Shown: positions 42,145 through 51,408, counted from the stretch's first letter. The stretch is 54,664 nt of DNA from Deltaproteobacteria bacterium (GCA_019309565.1 JAFDFZ010000033.1:1-54664), one strand, 5' to 3'. Notes: generated from the letters alone by a model not told the origin. Numbers and translations: made by a program.

Positions 42145-43560
42145 ATGTGGAGGATCCGTTCCTTTTTAAGCCACCGCCTGGGATGGGATCAATATCTTAA
42201 ACCCTTCATGGAAAAACCGCTTCCGGCAAATTTAAGCTGGACCGTCACCTTCGGAAGCCTGCTTGTGCTTCTTTTTATCGTTCAAGCAGCCACTGGGATC
42301 GTACTGGCCATGTATTACAACCCGTCGCCGGACCACGCCTATCAGGCAATAGCATTTATTACGGGAGAGGTATCCTGGGGTCGAATTCTTCGCGGCATTC
42401 ATCACTATGGCGCAAGCACAATGGTGGTTTTGGTGTTTACCCATATGCTGGTCAGCTTCTTTAACGGGGCGTATAAACCGCCCAGGGAATTGACCTGGGT
42501 GACGGGGGTGTGTCTGTTTTTGCTGACTCTGGGATTCGGCTTTACCGGATATCTCCTGCCATGGGATCAAAAAGCCTACTGGGCTACGGTCGTGGGCACA
42601 AATATTCCGCGGCAGTTTCCCATCATAGGAAAATGGATCACCCGGATTCTGCTGGCAGGTGACACGGTATCGGGTCTGACCCTTACCCGGTTTTACGCTA
42701 TCCACACCCTGCTGCTGCCGGCACTTGCGTCCATGTGTATTGGTATTCATATTTATCTTGTCCGCATCCACGGCATAAGCGAACCGGTTTCCTCAAGCCC
42801 GATGCCGGCAAAGCCCTGCATGGAATCCGAATATCGCTTCTTTCCCGAACATCTTGCCAGAGCCTCCATTGTTTTTACCATCGTCTTTTCGGTGGTTTTG
42901 TTGCTGGCAGTATTCGTTGACATACCCATAGAAGATGTTGCAGGGACTCTTGATCCAGACTATCAACCCAGGCCTGAGTGGTACTTCATGTGGTTGTTTC
43001 AGTTGCTGACCTTCTTTTCAGGAAAACTGGAAATAGTAGGTAGTCTTCTCATTCCCATCGGCGGAATTTTTCTTCTTATCTCCCTGCCCTTTATAAGTCG
43101 TTCTACCTATAGAAACCCGGCGGATCGTCCAGTTGAGATCGCAGCCGGCGTGGCGGTCCTTGCAGGAATCCTTTACCTGGGTATTACGGGAGTTGCAAAC
43201 TCAAGGCCCTATGGTGAAACTGTAAGTATTGCGGATCGGTCACTTACCGAATCGGAAACTGCCGGACTGACCATATTTGTGGAAAAAGAATGTGCCTATT
43301 GTCATCAGATTCTGGGAAGAGGCGGACGCAGGCAGGGGCCTGATCTTTCAAACATGGTTGCAAAAGATCGAACAGGAGATGAACTGGTTCGGTTCATAAA
43401 AGATCCACAGGCAGTAAGTGCCTGGTCTATCATGCCCAAATATGATCTCGATGAAAAGGAACTGGAGGCTCTGGCGGATTTCATCCTTTCGCTGGATTTT
43501 TCCCGATATGATGTCAAAACCGTATCCCGGGAAGATGTGCTCAATGGAACCATAAAATAA
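42145..43560 (+). CDS. cytochrome b fused to a C-terminal cytochrome c domain
   Basis: A 471-residue quinol-oxidising cytochrome. Heme b ligands are H86/H100 and H187/H202; the second pair is spaced as in b6-type proteins. The Qo-site motif PEWY is at 277-280. Eight or so helices span the b6 and subunit IV parts. The C-terminal ~100 residues carry one heme c site, C383-A-Y-C-H387, with a likely axial Met 430. With the Rieske domain on the preceding protein this would be a menaquinol:cytochrome c type complex, genetically joined to complex II. No other c1 gene is nearby. Confidence 0.9.
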   Translation: MWRIRSFLSHRLGWDQYLKPFMEKPLPANLSWTVTFGSLLVLLFIVQAATGIVLAMYYNPSPDHAYQAIAFITGEVSWGRILRGIHHYGASTMVVLVFTHMLVSFFNGAYKPPRELTWVTGVCLFLLTLGFGFTGYLLPWDQKAYWATVVGTNIPRQFPIIGKWITRILLAGDTVSGLTLTRFYAIHTLLLPALASMCIGIHIYLVRIHGISEPVSSSPMPAKPCMESEYRFFPEHLARASIVFTIVFSVVLLLAVFVDIPIEDVAGTLDPDYQPRPEWYFMWLFQLLTFFSGKLEIVGSLLIPIGGIFLLISLPFISRSTYRNPADRPVEIAAGVAVLAGILYLGITGVANSRPYGETVSIADRSLTESETAGLTIFVEKECAYCHQILGRGGRRQGPDLSNMVAKDRTGDELVRFIKDPQAVSAWSIMPKYDLDEKELEALADFILSLDFSRYDVKTVSREDVLNGTIK

Positions 43561-43753
43561 GAATCGAAGTTAGCAGTATATCAGGTTTGCTATAAAGAAC
43601 GACATAAGTCATTACGCATACATACCCAGCGTTCAGCATGTATAACGCTATAGTAGATTCTTAAAATCAACGCCTCAAAGGATTCATGCGAAATTTATTA
43701 TGATGCTGTGTATAAAATGATCAAGCGCCAACGTGGAAAAATAAATTTATCTG

Positions 43754-43790
43754 TTGACAGGATCTGTGGCCTATGTCAAAAAGATATAAT
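43754..43790 (+). promoter_or_regulatory. possible promoter and inverted repeat before korA
   Basis: A perfect TATAAT lies at 43785-43790. TTGACA at 43754-43759 is 25 bases away, too far for a standard promoter, but TTGACA and TGTCAA (43774-43779) form an inverted repeat that may be an operator. The 286-bp gap before korA shows no gene, so korA may have its own promoter apart from the sdh unit. Confidence 0.35.
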
Positions 43791-43846
43791 CATATAGTTA
43801 TATATATCATTTGGTTTAGGTTTTATTCTTCTATGGAGGATGCTTT

Positions 43847-44992
43847 TTGAACAACCAGCAAGTTGTCATCGTTCAGGGCAATGAAGCCTGTGTTATGGGC
43901 GCGATACGGGCGGGATGCCGGTTTTTTGCCGGCTACCCGATCACCCCGGCCACCGAAATCGCCGAGGCCATGTCCCGTGAGCTGTTCAGACACAGGGGGG
44001 TTTTCATCCAGATGGAGGATGAAATTGCTTCCATTTCTGCGGTTATCGGAGCGGCATGGGGTGGAGTCAAGGCATGTACGGCAACCTCCGGGCCGGGCTT
44101 TTCATTGATGCAGGAGGGCATCGGTTATGCTGTGGAAACCGAAACCCCGTGTGTCATCATCGATGTGATGAGAGGGGGCCCATCGACGGGTCAACCCACG
44201 AAATCATCACAGCAGGATGTGATGCAGGCCAGATACGGATCTCACGGAGATTACGAAATCATAGCACTGTGCCCTTCATCTGTTCAGGAAGTTTATGAAA
44301 TGACGGTAAAGGCCTTTAACCTGGCCGAAGAATACCGTGTTCCGGTCATCCTTCTGATGGATGAGATCGTGGGTCACACCCGTGAAAAACTGAGAATCCC
44401 CCGAAGGATCGAAGTGATGGAAAGAAAAAAGCCCCTGGCATCTCAAGAACAGTATATTCCATATCAACCCCTGCCGTCAGGGCTGTTGGATGGAATGCCT
44501 GCTTTCGGCAGGGGATATAATGTTTTGGTAGATGGCCAGCTTCATGATGAATGGGGAAACAGAGCCGGTCACGACCCGCAGGTAAGTGGAAAGCTCATGA
44601 AACGACTGTGTACGAAAATTACGGATCATATTGATAAATTGACGGATGTTGACAGCCTGTTTATCGAGGATGCAAAAACCGTAGTCGTTGCATATGGATC
44701 GGTGGCAAGATCGGCGATGTCTGCCGTAAAGATGGCGAGAAACAACGGCATGAAAACCGGATTGTTAAAGCTTAACATGCTCTGGCCCTTTCAGGATGGA
44801 ACCGTAACCTCTGTGTGTCGAAAGTCCAAAACACTTATTGTTCCTGAAATGAATATCGGTAAGATAGCCCGTGAATTGGAGCGGCTGCGAACCGATGACC
44901 AACAGATCATATCGGTGTCGAAACTGGGTGGTGAAATGCATACACCTGAAGAGATTTTAAGCGTAATAGAAAAGGTTTCGGAGAACATGTAA
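43847..44992 (+). CDS. korA: 2-oxoacid:ferredoxin oxidoreductase, alpha subunit (KorA-like)
   Basis: A 381-residue alpha subunit with GNEACVMGAIRAGCRFFAGYPITPATEIAE, TATSGPGFSLMQEGIGYAVE and GGPSTGQPTKSSQQD, all standard for KorA of 2-oxoglutarate:ferredoxin oxidoreductase. It binds the substrate half of the thiamine reaction with KorB. Start is TTG 43847 with a GGAGG ribosome site (ATG is not available). It begins a close-packed run of six genes ending with sucD. 2-Oxoglutarate is favoured because sucCD follow; a branched-chain keto acid is the alternative. Confidence 0.88.
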   Translation: MNNQQVVIVQGNEACVMGAIRAGCRFFAGYPITPATEIAEAMSRELFRHRGVFIQMEDEIASISAVIGAAWGGVKACTATSGPGFSLMQEGIGYAVETETPCVIIDVMRGGPSTGQPTKSSQQDVMQARYGSHGDYEIIALCPSSVQEVYEMTVKAFNLAEEYRVPVILLMDEIVGHTREKLRIPRRIEVMERKKPLASQEQYIPYQPLPSGLLDGMPAFGRGYNVLVDGQLHDEWGNRAGHDPQVSGKLMKRLCTKITDHIDKLTDVDSLFIEDAKTVVVAYGSVARSAMSAVKMARNNGMKTGLLKLNMLWPFQDGTVTSVCRKSKTLIVPEMNIGKIARELERLRTDDQQIISVSKLGGEMHTPEEILSVIEKVSENM

Positions 44993-44994
44993 GG

Positions 44995-45798
44995 ATGCAT
45001 CCCATTGCGGAAAAATATTTAAGGAAAAGTGCGCTGCCTTTCATTTTTTGTCCCGGTTGCGGACACGGCACCGTGTTGAACGTTTTTTTAAGAGCCGTTG
45101 AAGAATTGGACATAATGGACAATCTGTCTTTGGTGGGAGGAATCGGCTGTTCGAGCTGGGCGCCGGTGTTTGTCAACACAGATGTGCTTCATACCTTGCA
45201 TGGAAGGGCTCTTGCGATGGCAACGGGTTTGAAACTTGCAAATCCCGGGGGGACAGTCGTGGTATTCACAGGCGACGGCGACTGTGTGGGAATCGGCGGA
45301 AACCACTTCCTTCATGCCGCCAGACGAAACATCGACCTTACGGTGATTATGCTCAATAACGGTATTTACGGGATGACCGGCGGTCAGGTGGCCCCCACAA
45401 CCCCATCGGATGCAAAAACCCAAACCTCTCCGTTTGGAAACCCGGAGCCGCCCATCGATTCCTGCTCTGTGGCCGTGGCAGCCGGCGCCACTTATGTGGC
45501 ACGCTGGACCAGTGCCCATCCCGTGGGGCTTAAGCGCGCTATCAAAGAAGCGGTTCGGCACAAAGGGTTTTCATTTATCGATGTCATCTCCCAGTGCCCC
45601 ACACAGTCGGGAAGATATATGTACGGCACCGCGAACCCTGCAGACCTGTTGCGAATGATCAAGAACAGCACGGTTACAAAGGCCAAAGCTGAAAAAATGC
45701 CGGCAGATGCGCTGAAAAATAAGGTCATTGTTGGAAAACTCCATGAAGTCGAAGATCAACCTGAGCTTGTCGAAAGAATCTATTCGATGATCTCTTGA
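44995..45798 (+). CDS. korB: 2-oxoacid:ferredoxin oxidoreductase, beta subunit (KorB-like)
   Basis: A 267-residue beta subunit. FCPGCGHGTVLN and GGIGCSSW begin the [4Fe-4S]/ThDP region, GDGDCVGIGGNHFLHAARRN with MLNNGIYGMTGGQ is the thiamine-pyrophosphate motif, and SQCPTQSGR gives the last cysteine. It decarboxylates the 2-oxoacid and passes electrons to ferredoxin. It begins two bases after the korA stop. Confidence 0.92.
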   Translation: MHPIAEKYLRKSALPFIFCPGCGHGTVLNVFLRAVEELDIMDNLSLVGGIGCSSWAPVFVNTDVLHTLHGRALAMATGLKLANPGGTVVVFTGDGDCVGIGGNHFLHAARRNIDLTVIMLNNGIYGMTGGQVAPTTPSDAKTQTSPFGNPEPPIDSCSVAVAAGATYVARWTSAHPVGLKRAIKEAVRHKGFSFIDVISQCPTQSGRYMYGTANPADLLRMIKNSTVTKAKAEKMPADALKNKVIVGKLHEVEDQPELVERIYSMIS

Positions 45799-45823
45799 TA
45801 TCACAAAGAAGGGAAAATACGCC

Positions 45824-46042
45824 TTGAGCCGGATAACCATCGATGAACGCTTCTGTAAAGGCTGTCATCTTTGTGTTGACCAGTGTCCTCAAAATGTCTA
45901 CCAGGTCTCTTCCAAAAGAAACCAGAAGGGATACCTTGTTCCAACGCCGACCGGAGCAGAGCGGTGCAAGGCGTGTCTTCTATGTGAAATGATCTGCCCG
46001 GATATGGTCATCACCGTGGAGAAGCTCAAAGATGAGAAATGA
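45824..46042 (+). CDS. korD: 2-oxoacid oxidoreductase delta subunit, 2[4Fe-4S] ferredoxin
   Basis: A 72-residue ferredoxin-like subunit with two cluster motifs, CKGCHLCVDQCP and CKACLLCEMICP. It relays electrons from KorB to soluble ferredoxin. Start is TTG 45824, after GAAGGGAAAA. It overlaps korC by 11 bases. Confidence 0.88.
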   Translation: MSRITIDERFCKGCHLCVDQCPQNVYQVSSKRNQKGYLVPTPTGAERCKACLLCEMICPDMVITVEKLKDEK

Positions 46043-46589
46043 AATCATGTTTGCCGGCTTCGGGGGCCAGGGTATTGTTAAAGCCGCGCTTTTGCTGGCC
46101 CAGGCAGCAGGAATTCACGAGGGAAAGGAAGTCGCCCAGACTCAAAGTTATGGGCCTGAGGCACGGGGAGGTGCATGCCGCTCAGAGGTGGTCATCAGCG
46201 ATGAGGCTATCGACTATATCAGGCCCCTGCATCTTGATGCCTTTGTAGTTATGTCTCAACCGGCACTGGATAAATATATCCATGCCATCGACCCGGAAAA
46301 TACTATCGTTATAGCCGACACCACGCTTATCGCCACAATACCGCCGCGGTTATGCAAGCTCTATGCAATAAAGGCAACACAGATGGCGGAACAGGAGCTG
46401 GGAAGAGCCCTGTTTGCCAATATTATTATGCTGGGAGCACTGTCGGCCCTTACCGAGACGGTTTCCATTGAAGCATTGGAACGATCCCTTAAAGGCAACG
46501 TTCCGGAAAAAACGCTAGAAACAAACCGTGCTGCTCTCAAAAAGGGATTCGAGGCCGGCATGCGGCTATTGAATGACGTTAACCAATGA
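46032..46589 (+). CDS. korC: 2-oxoacid oxidoreductase gamma subunit (KorC-like)
   Basis: A 185-residue gamma subunit that begins MFAGFGGQGIVKAALLLAQAAG after a short start, with SYGPEARGGACRSEVVISDE, the usual KorC/PorG motif. It completes the KorABDC enzyme. It overlaps korD upstream and sucC downstream (ATGA). Confidence 0.9.
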   Translation: MRNEIMFAGFGGQGIVKAALLLAQAAGIHEGKEVAQTQSYGPEARGGACRSEVVISDEAIDYIRPLHLDAFVVMSQPALDKYIHAIDPENTIVIADTTLIATIPPRLCKLYAIKATQMAEQELGRALFANIIMLGALSALTETVSIEALERSLKGNVPEKTLETNRAALKKGFEAGMRLLNDVNQ

Positions 46590-47737
46590 AGCTGTATGAA
46601 TTTGAAGGCAAACGACTGTTCCGAAAAATGGGGATTCCCGTCCCCGAAGGAGACGTGGCAGCAAGCGCCGAGGAGGCCAGCAGGGTTGCAGCCAGCATCG
46701 GATATCCGGTGGCATTAAAAAGCCAGATCCTCGGCGGTAGACGGGGTAAAACAGGGGGCATCCAGTTTGCCGAAACCGAAGCGGAGTTGAAGACAAAAGT
46801 TCTCAAATTACTGGGAGCTTCGCTGGCCGGGGAGACGGTTCATAAACTGCTCATCGAAAAAAAAGTTGTTGGCACAAAAGAATTTTATGCCGGGATTACG
46901 CTTGACCCGAGGGGGTCTTCTCCCGTTCTCATGGTTTCAGACCAGGGAGGCATGGAAATAGAGGAGCTGGCTGACATGGCTCCTGAACGGGTACACAGGA
47001 TGCTGCTGGACCCCATTAAGACCATCAGGCTCTACCATCTTCTGGATGTGGTGTCTAAAACGGGGCTATCCGGTACAGAGCTTGTCCGGGTATCAGAGAC
47101 ACTGCTCAGACTGATATCCTGCTATTATCGGTACCAAGCTGTTACAGCCGAAATAAACCCGCTGATCATCGGCTCAAATGGAGGCATATTCGCAGCGGAT
47201 TCAAAACTTGAAATCGACGATTCTGCTCTCTTTCGATTAACTGAAATCCAGGAGCTGGAAAGACCGGTTGTGGTAGACGATCCTCTTGAAGCTGAAGCCA
47301 GAAGAGAAGGCTTATCATACGTGGCTATGGAAAACGGAAATATTGGAATTATCAGTGGTGGTGCCGGGCTGGCAATGGCCTCCATGGACATGGTGTTCCT
47401 GCACGGTGGCAGGCCTGCTAATTTTCTGGATCTTGGAGGCGGTACAACCCCTGAAAAAGCGGCGGCTGCCTTAAGAATCGTGCTTAAAACCCCTGGCGTG
47501 AAAGGGGTTCTGTTCAACGTGTTCGGTGGAATCAACAACTGCGAGCAGATGGCGAAAGGTATCGCAAAAGTTATCGATGAACTCCATCCGGCCCAGAGCA
47601 TAGTGGTTAAGATGAGGGGATATTCTCAGGAAGAAGGCTGGCAGATTTTGGAATCAAGAAATGTGCCTGTTGTAAAATTCGGAACCACAGAGGAAGCTGT
47701 CAAAACACTGCTGGCTGCCATGGAAAGAACAACATGA
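46586..47737 (+). CDS. sucC: succinyl-CoA ligase (ADP-forming), beta subunit-like
   Basis: A 383-residue ATP-grasp protein. LYEFEGKRLFRKMGIPVPEG, VALKSQILGGRRGKTGGIQF and AVTAEINPLIIG are SucC landmarks, and GGAGLAMASMDMVFLHGG and LDLGGGTTPEKAAAAL with NVFGGINNCEQMAKGI form the C-terminal CoA-ligase domain. It conserves the thioester made by Kor as ATP. It is fused in reading order by overlap with korC and followed 13 bp later by sucD. Related malate- or other acyl-CoA ligases look similar, so the acid is inferred. Confidence 0.85.
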   Translation: MKLYEFEGKRLFRKMGIPVPEGDVAASAEEASRVAASIGYPVALKSQILGGRRGKTGGIQFAETEAELKTKVLKLLGASLAGETVHKLLIEKKVVGTKEFYAGITLDPRGSSPVLMVSDQGGMEIEELADMAPERVHRMLLDPIKTIRLYHLLDVVSKTGLSGTELVRVSETLLRLISCYYRYQAVTAEINPLIIGSNGGIFAADSKLEIDDSALFRLTEIQELERPVVVDDPLEAEARREGLSYVAMENGNIGIISGGAGLAMASMDMVFLHGGRPANFLDLGGGTTPEKAAAALRIVLKTPGVKGVLFNVFGGINNCEQMAKGIAKVIDELHPAQSIVVKMRGYSQEEGWQILESRNVPVVKFGTTEEAVKTLLAAMERTT

Positions 47738-47750
47738 GATAAAAAGGATT

Positions 47751-48626
47751 TTGAGGCAAAAAGTGGCGATTCTGGTAGATAGCGATACACAGGTTCTCAT
47801 TCAGGGGGCCACCGGCAGGCAGGGGGCTTATCATACTCTGAGAATGCAGCAGTACAACGTGAAGGTGGTTGCCGGTGTTACACCTGGTAAAGGGGGGCAG
47901 AAGGTCCACGGCGTACCTGTGTTTGATACCATTGCTCAAGCCAAGCGCCGTTTACGCATAGATGCCAGCATGATTCTTGTTCCCCCTGCCGGAACTCTGT
48001 CAGCCGCTCTGGAAGCCATCGAAAACCGAATCCCTCTTGTGGTTATCATCACAGAATTTGTCCCGATCCACGATACCCTTGTTATTCGTAGAATGTCCCA
48101 AAAGGCAAAAGTTCGAGTGATCGGTCCCAATACCATAGGGGTTATAAGCCCGGGGCAAAGTCAAATCGGAATCATGCCGGGATTCATTTACAGCAAGGGC
48201 AATATAGGAATCATTTCAAGAAGCGGTACTCTGACTCACGAAATCGCATCCAACCTCACTTACAAAGGCTTAGGTCAATCCACGTGTGTGGGGATCGGTG
48301 GAGACCCGGTCAGGGGTTCGGACTTTATCGACATCTTAGAGCTTTTTCGAAATGATGATCAGACCGAACGCATTGTTTTAATAGGTGAAATTGGTGGTGC
48401 AGGCGAAGAGGCGGCCGCTGAATACCTCAGGGAAACACAGTACCCGAAAAAAATTATCGCCTACATTGCAGGGGCCACAGCCCCTCACGAAAAAAAGATG
48501 GGACATGCCGGTGCGATCATCTCAGGGGGGTTGGGTACGGTGGAATCGAAATTAAGCAGTTTGAAAGCCGCAGGAGCCCTGATTGCACATAGCCTTGATG
48601 AGATACTGGAACTGGCAAAAACTTGA
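47751..48626 (+). CDS. sucD: succinyl-CoA ligase (ADP-forming), alpha subunit-like
   Basis: A 291-residue SucD. QGATGRQGAYHTLRM is the CoA-binding loop, GPNTIGVISPGQSQIGIMPG and SRSGTLTHEIASNLTYKGLGQSTCVGIGGDP follow, and the phosphohistidine lies in KKMGHAGAIISGGLGT. It pairs with SucC. TTG 47751 (AAAGGA before it) and GTG 47763 are both possible starts. The gene ends the Kor-Suc operon before the second GntR gene, which starts 34 bp later. Confidence 0.87.
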   Translation: MRQKVAILVDSDTQVLIQGATGRQGAYHTLRMQQYNVKVVAGVTPGKGGQKVHGVPVFDTIAQAKRRLRIDASMILVPPAGTLSAALEAIENRIPLVVIITEFVPIHDTLVIRRMSQKAKVRVIGPNTIGVISPGQSQIGIMPGFIYSKGNIGIISRSGTLTHEIASNLTYKGLGQSTCVGIGGDPVRGSDFIDILELFRNDDQTERIVLIGEIGGAGEEAAAEYLRETQYPKKIIAYIAGATAPHEKKMGHAGAIISGGLGTVESKLSSLKAAGALIAHSLDEILELAKT

Positions 48627-48660
48627 TTCAACCGATGCTCTTTACAACGGAGCTTGTGGT

Positions 48661-49392
48661 ATGAAAAAAATCGAAAAGGCTCCTATTCCGGTCTATTATC
48701 GATTGCAACGTACAATCCAGGAGGATATCGAAACGGGTCGCTGGAAACCTGGAGAATGCATACCTTCTGAAAAAGCACTGGCAGAACAACACCACGTCAG
48801 CATTGGAACGGTTAAAAAGGCGCTGCTGAATCTGGCCCACGAAGGATATCTTTATCGCCTTCAGGGCAAAGGCACCTTTGTAGCAGGCACCACCCTTCAG
48901 CGCGAAAGCCTTAGGTACTATAGATTATTAAAACAATTCGGAGGCACAGAAGCGAGTCTTACGGTCAGGCTTCTTAATATAAATACCATCAGGTGTTTCA
49001 AACCTGTAACACGGTATCTGGGTATGACCGGCAACCAAAAATTATTTGAAATCAAACGGCTTTTTCTCTCTGATGAGACTCCGGTGGTTTATCACATCTC
49101 ATATCTGCCGGTTAAAATGTTTCAGGCTCTTGATGAGTTGCCCAAAAGTCTGTTTGAAAAAATCACCATGTACAAAGCGCTTGAAAAACATTACGGGCTT
49201 CCCACAATTTATAATCATGAGCTGTTCACCACCATACGGGCAGATGTTGAGATCTCAAAAAGATTAAAAATTCCAAAAGCTTCGCCAATATTGTTTATCG
49301 AGATGCTGTCCTTTACATACAAAGATCGACCATATGAATACAGAAAAAGTTATATCGCAACAACCGAACGAAAAATATTCAGAGAAATATAA
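48661..49392 (+). CDS. GntR-family regulator with UTRA ligand domain (HutC-like)
   Basis: A ~243-residue regulator. The winged helix (IPVYYRLQRTIQEDIETGRWKPGE, IPSEKALAEQHHVSIGTVKKAL, YRLQGKGTFV) is classic GntR, and the C-terminal half is a UTRA domain (GNQKLFEIKRLFLSDETPVVYH, FIEMLSFTYKDRPYEYRKSYI). UTRA regulators bind sugars, histidine derivatives or similar small molecules. Start ATG 48661 is used; the reading frame is open further up but there the sequence overlaps sucD. It is followed directly by copy B of the ~300-bp element, whose first base pair falls at the stop codon. Confidence 0.88.
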   Translation: MKKIEKAPIPVYYRLQRTIQEDIETGRWKPGECIPSEKALAEQHHVSIGTVKKALLNLAHEGYLYRLQGKGTFVAGTTLQRESLRYYRLLKQFGGTEASLTVRLLNINTIRCFKPVTRYLGMTGNQKLFEIKRLFLSDETPVVYHISYLPVKMFQALDELPKSLFEKITMYKALEKHYGLPTIYNHELFTTIRADVEISKRLKIPKASPILFIEMLSFTYKDRPYEYRKSYIATTERKIFREI

Positions 49393-49697
49393 CTTAAGTT
49401 TCGCACCCCATTTTATCGTAAAATTACCAATGGATCTTAAGTCGAATAAAATTTTTAAAGGCAAAATAATTATACCGAAGCTCTTAGGTGGCAGCCAGTC
49501 GGAAACATCAAGCTTAAGGCACAAGGGAAGCGGCGCTAAGTAGCAGGAGATCTTGATAGATCTGGTTTAACCGCTTTGTTGACTCCTATTGTGCAGTCAT
49601 CGAAGGACTTTAAAGTGTATTTTGCCTTTAAAAATTTCATTCGACGCCATCACTTGAAGCATTAAATTGAAATAGAGGGGTGCAAAACTTGAGTTAT
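49391..49697. mobile_element. ~300-bp element with long terminal inverted repeats, copy B
   Basis: This is the reverse-complement partner of the element at 31058-31362. The left end is ACTTAAGTTTCGCACCCC, the right end TGCAAAACTTGAGTTAT, with GTCGAATAAAATTTTTAAAG inside. The central part (CTCTTAGGTGGCAGCCAGTC, AGCTTAAGGCACAAGGGAAG) is shared with copy A. It fills the gap between the GntR stop codon and the AprA-like gene, and so probably also acts as a terminator for the regulator's transcript. Confidence 0.75.
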
Positions 49698-49727
49698 AAT
49701 ATACTGGCTTAAAACAAGGAGAATAAT

Positions 49728-51380
49728 ATGACTGCCGACTATCCAGTAATAAACTGCGATATCCTTATCATCGGTGGTGGAAGCGCCGGAGCGATGGCAG
49801 CCATTCGGGCAAAAGAAATGGACTCTTCACAGCGGGTGGTCGTATTTGAAAAGGGAGACATCAAATACTCCGGTTGTATCGCCCGCGGTATGGATGCCCT
49901 TAATATCGTTGCAATCCCCGGGCTGACCACCCCGGAACTTTACGTGGAGTCCAATAGAATCGCATGCAATGGCATAATGGACGAGCCTGTAAATTACCGA
50001 ATGGCAGAAAGGAGTTTTCAACTGCTTAAAAAGCTTGAATCCTGGGATGTCTGCTTTCCGACTGACGAGAAGGGAAACTATGAAGTGTTGCAGGTACACC
50101 CGAAGGGCCGTTTCTGTGTGACCATGAAGGAACCTGAATTGAAGGCCATTCTGGCCAACAGGGTAAAAGAGCTCGGCGTTGAGGTGCTGGATCGAACCAT
50201 GGCAATGGAACTGCTGAAGAACGGAAACAGGGTCTGTGGTGCTATCGGGATGAACGTTCGCACCGGTGAAATACTGGTTTGCACCGCTAAGTCGGTAATC
50301 CTGTCTGCCGGGGGCACTGCCCGTTTCGGGCTGCCGAACAACGGCTATTTGTACGGTGTATATGATTTTCCCGGAAATACCGGAGATGGGTACTGTCTGG
50401 CTTACAATGCGGGAGCTGAGCTTAGCGGATTCGAATACACGTTGATCTACTATATTATTAAAGATATCAATGCGCCTCTTCTGTATATCACCCTGACCCG
50501 GGGCGCCAGCCTGCTGAATGCCTTTGATGAACATCGAGAGAAAGATCATCCCTCTATCAGCTCCATGCTTCAGGAACATAACGAGGGGCGCGGCCCCATG
50601 CGAATACTGATGCGCCATTTGCCTGAACAGAAAATAAAAGAAATTGAAGATATTCTGTTTACCACCGAGCGGCCTGTTCAGGAGCGGTTTTTCAAGGGCA
50701 GAGGGGTGGATTTCCGCTCCGGGGAGATCGAGCTTTGGCCCACAGAATGCTTTCTTTGCGGAGGTCATGGCCTTACCGGGATTCGCATCAACGAGCGGGC
50801 GGAAACCAATATTCCCGGGCTTTATGCTGCAGGCGACACGGCTCTTGTGGCAAGAGGACATCTGTCCGGTGCTTTCGTTTACGGTGAGATCGCAGCGGAA
50901 AGCGCAACCGAATTCTCTTCAAAAACCGAGCCGGTGGAACTTGATTCCGGCCAGGTGGAGGAGTTCATCAAGGCGCGGGATGCCAGGTTTGAACGCGGGT
51001 CCAACCCGATTTCCATTGAAGAATTTGAATACAAGGTTCGCAGGATTATAAACGACTATATCAGGCCTCCCAAGGCGGAGTACAAACTTAACAGGGCGCT
51101 TTGGTGGATGGACCGATTCCGAAAGGAACTGGTGCAGCTTGTCTATGTGAAAGATGTTCACGACCTGTTCAAGGTCTATGAGGTTGAAAACATCATCCAG
51201 TGCGCCACCATGAGCGCACTGGCTTCCAGAGAAAGAAAAGAAAGCCGCTGGGGGCCATGGCACCATCGCACAGATTATCCACAAAGAGACGATGAGCAGT
51301 GGCTGAAACACATCGTCCTGACCAGCGGGGAAGCACCGGAGGACATCCGGATCTCTTATCGGGATATCGTGCGGTTATAG
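49728..51380 (+). CDS. AprA-like FAD flavoprotein oxidoreductase
   Basis: A 550-residue flavoprotein of the fumarate reductase/AprA superfamily. CDILIIGGGSAGAMAAIRAKE binds FAD, and IKYSGCIARGMDALNI is the AprA-style segment that follows. ECFLCGGHGLTGIRINERAETNIPGLYAAGDTA resembles adenylylsulfate reductase alpha, and the C-terminal RERKESRWGPWHHRTDYP closes the fold. No AprB gene is next to it; instead a GltD-like protein follows. It may reduce or oxidise a small acid or sulfur compound with electrons from that partner. AAGGAG precedes the ATG. It is distinct from the SdhA-type protein at 38709. Confidence 0.8.
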   Translation: MTADYPVINCDILIIGGGSAGAMAAIRAKEMDSSQRVVVFEKGDIKYSGCIARGMDALNIVAIPGLTTPELYVESNRIACNGIMDEPVNYRMAERSFQLLKKLESWDVCFPTDEKGNYEVLQVHPKGRFCVTMKEPELKAILANRVKELGVEVLDRTMAMELLKNGNRVCGAIGMNVRTGEILVCTAKSVILSAGGTARFGLPNNGYLYGVYDFPGNTGDGYCLAYNAGAELSGFEYTLIYYIIKDINAPLLYITLTRGASLLNAFDEHREKDHPSISSMLQEHNEGRGPMRILMRHLPEQKIKEIEDILFTTERPVQERFFKGRGVDFRSGEIELWPTECFLCGGHGLTGIRINERAETNIPGLYAAGDTALVARGHLSGAFVYGEIAAESATEFSSKTEPVELDSGQVEEFIKARDARFERGSNPISIEEFEYKVRRIINDYIRPPKAEYKLNRALWWMDRFRKELVQLVYVKDVHDLFKVYEVENIIQCATMSALASRERKESRWGPWHHRTDYPQRDDEQWLKHIVLTSGEAPEDIRISYRDIVRL

Positions 51381-51408
51381 TGAATGCGGTATGAGCTTGA
51401 ACTTAGAA

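Noticed and set aside
49827..50861. 344-codon open frame on the minus strand
   Set aside because: Antisense to the AprA-like flavoprotein; codon use and composition are not protein-like.
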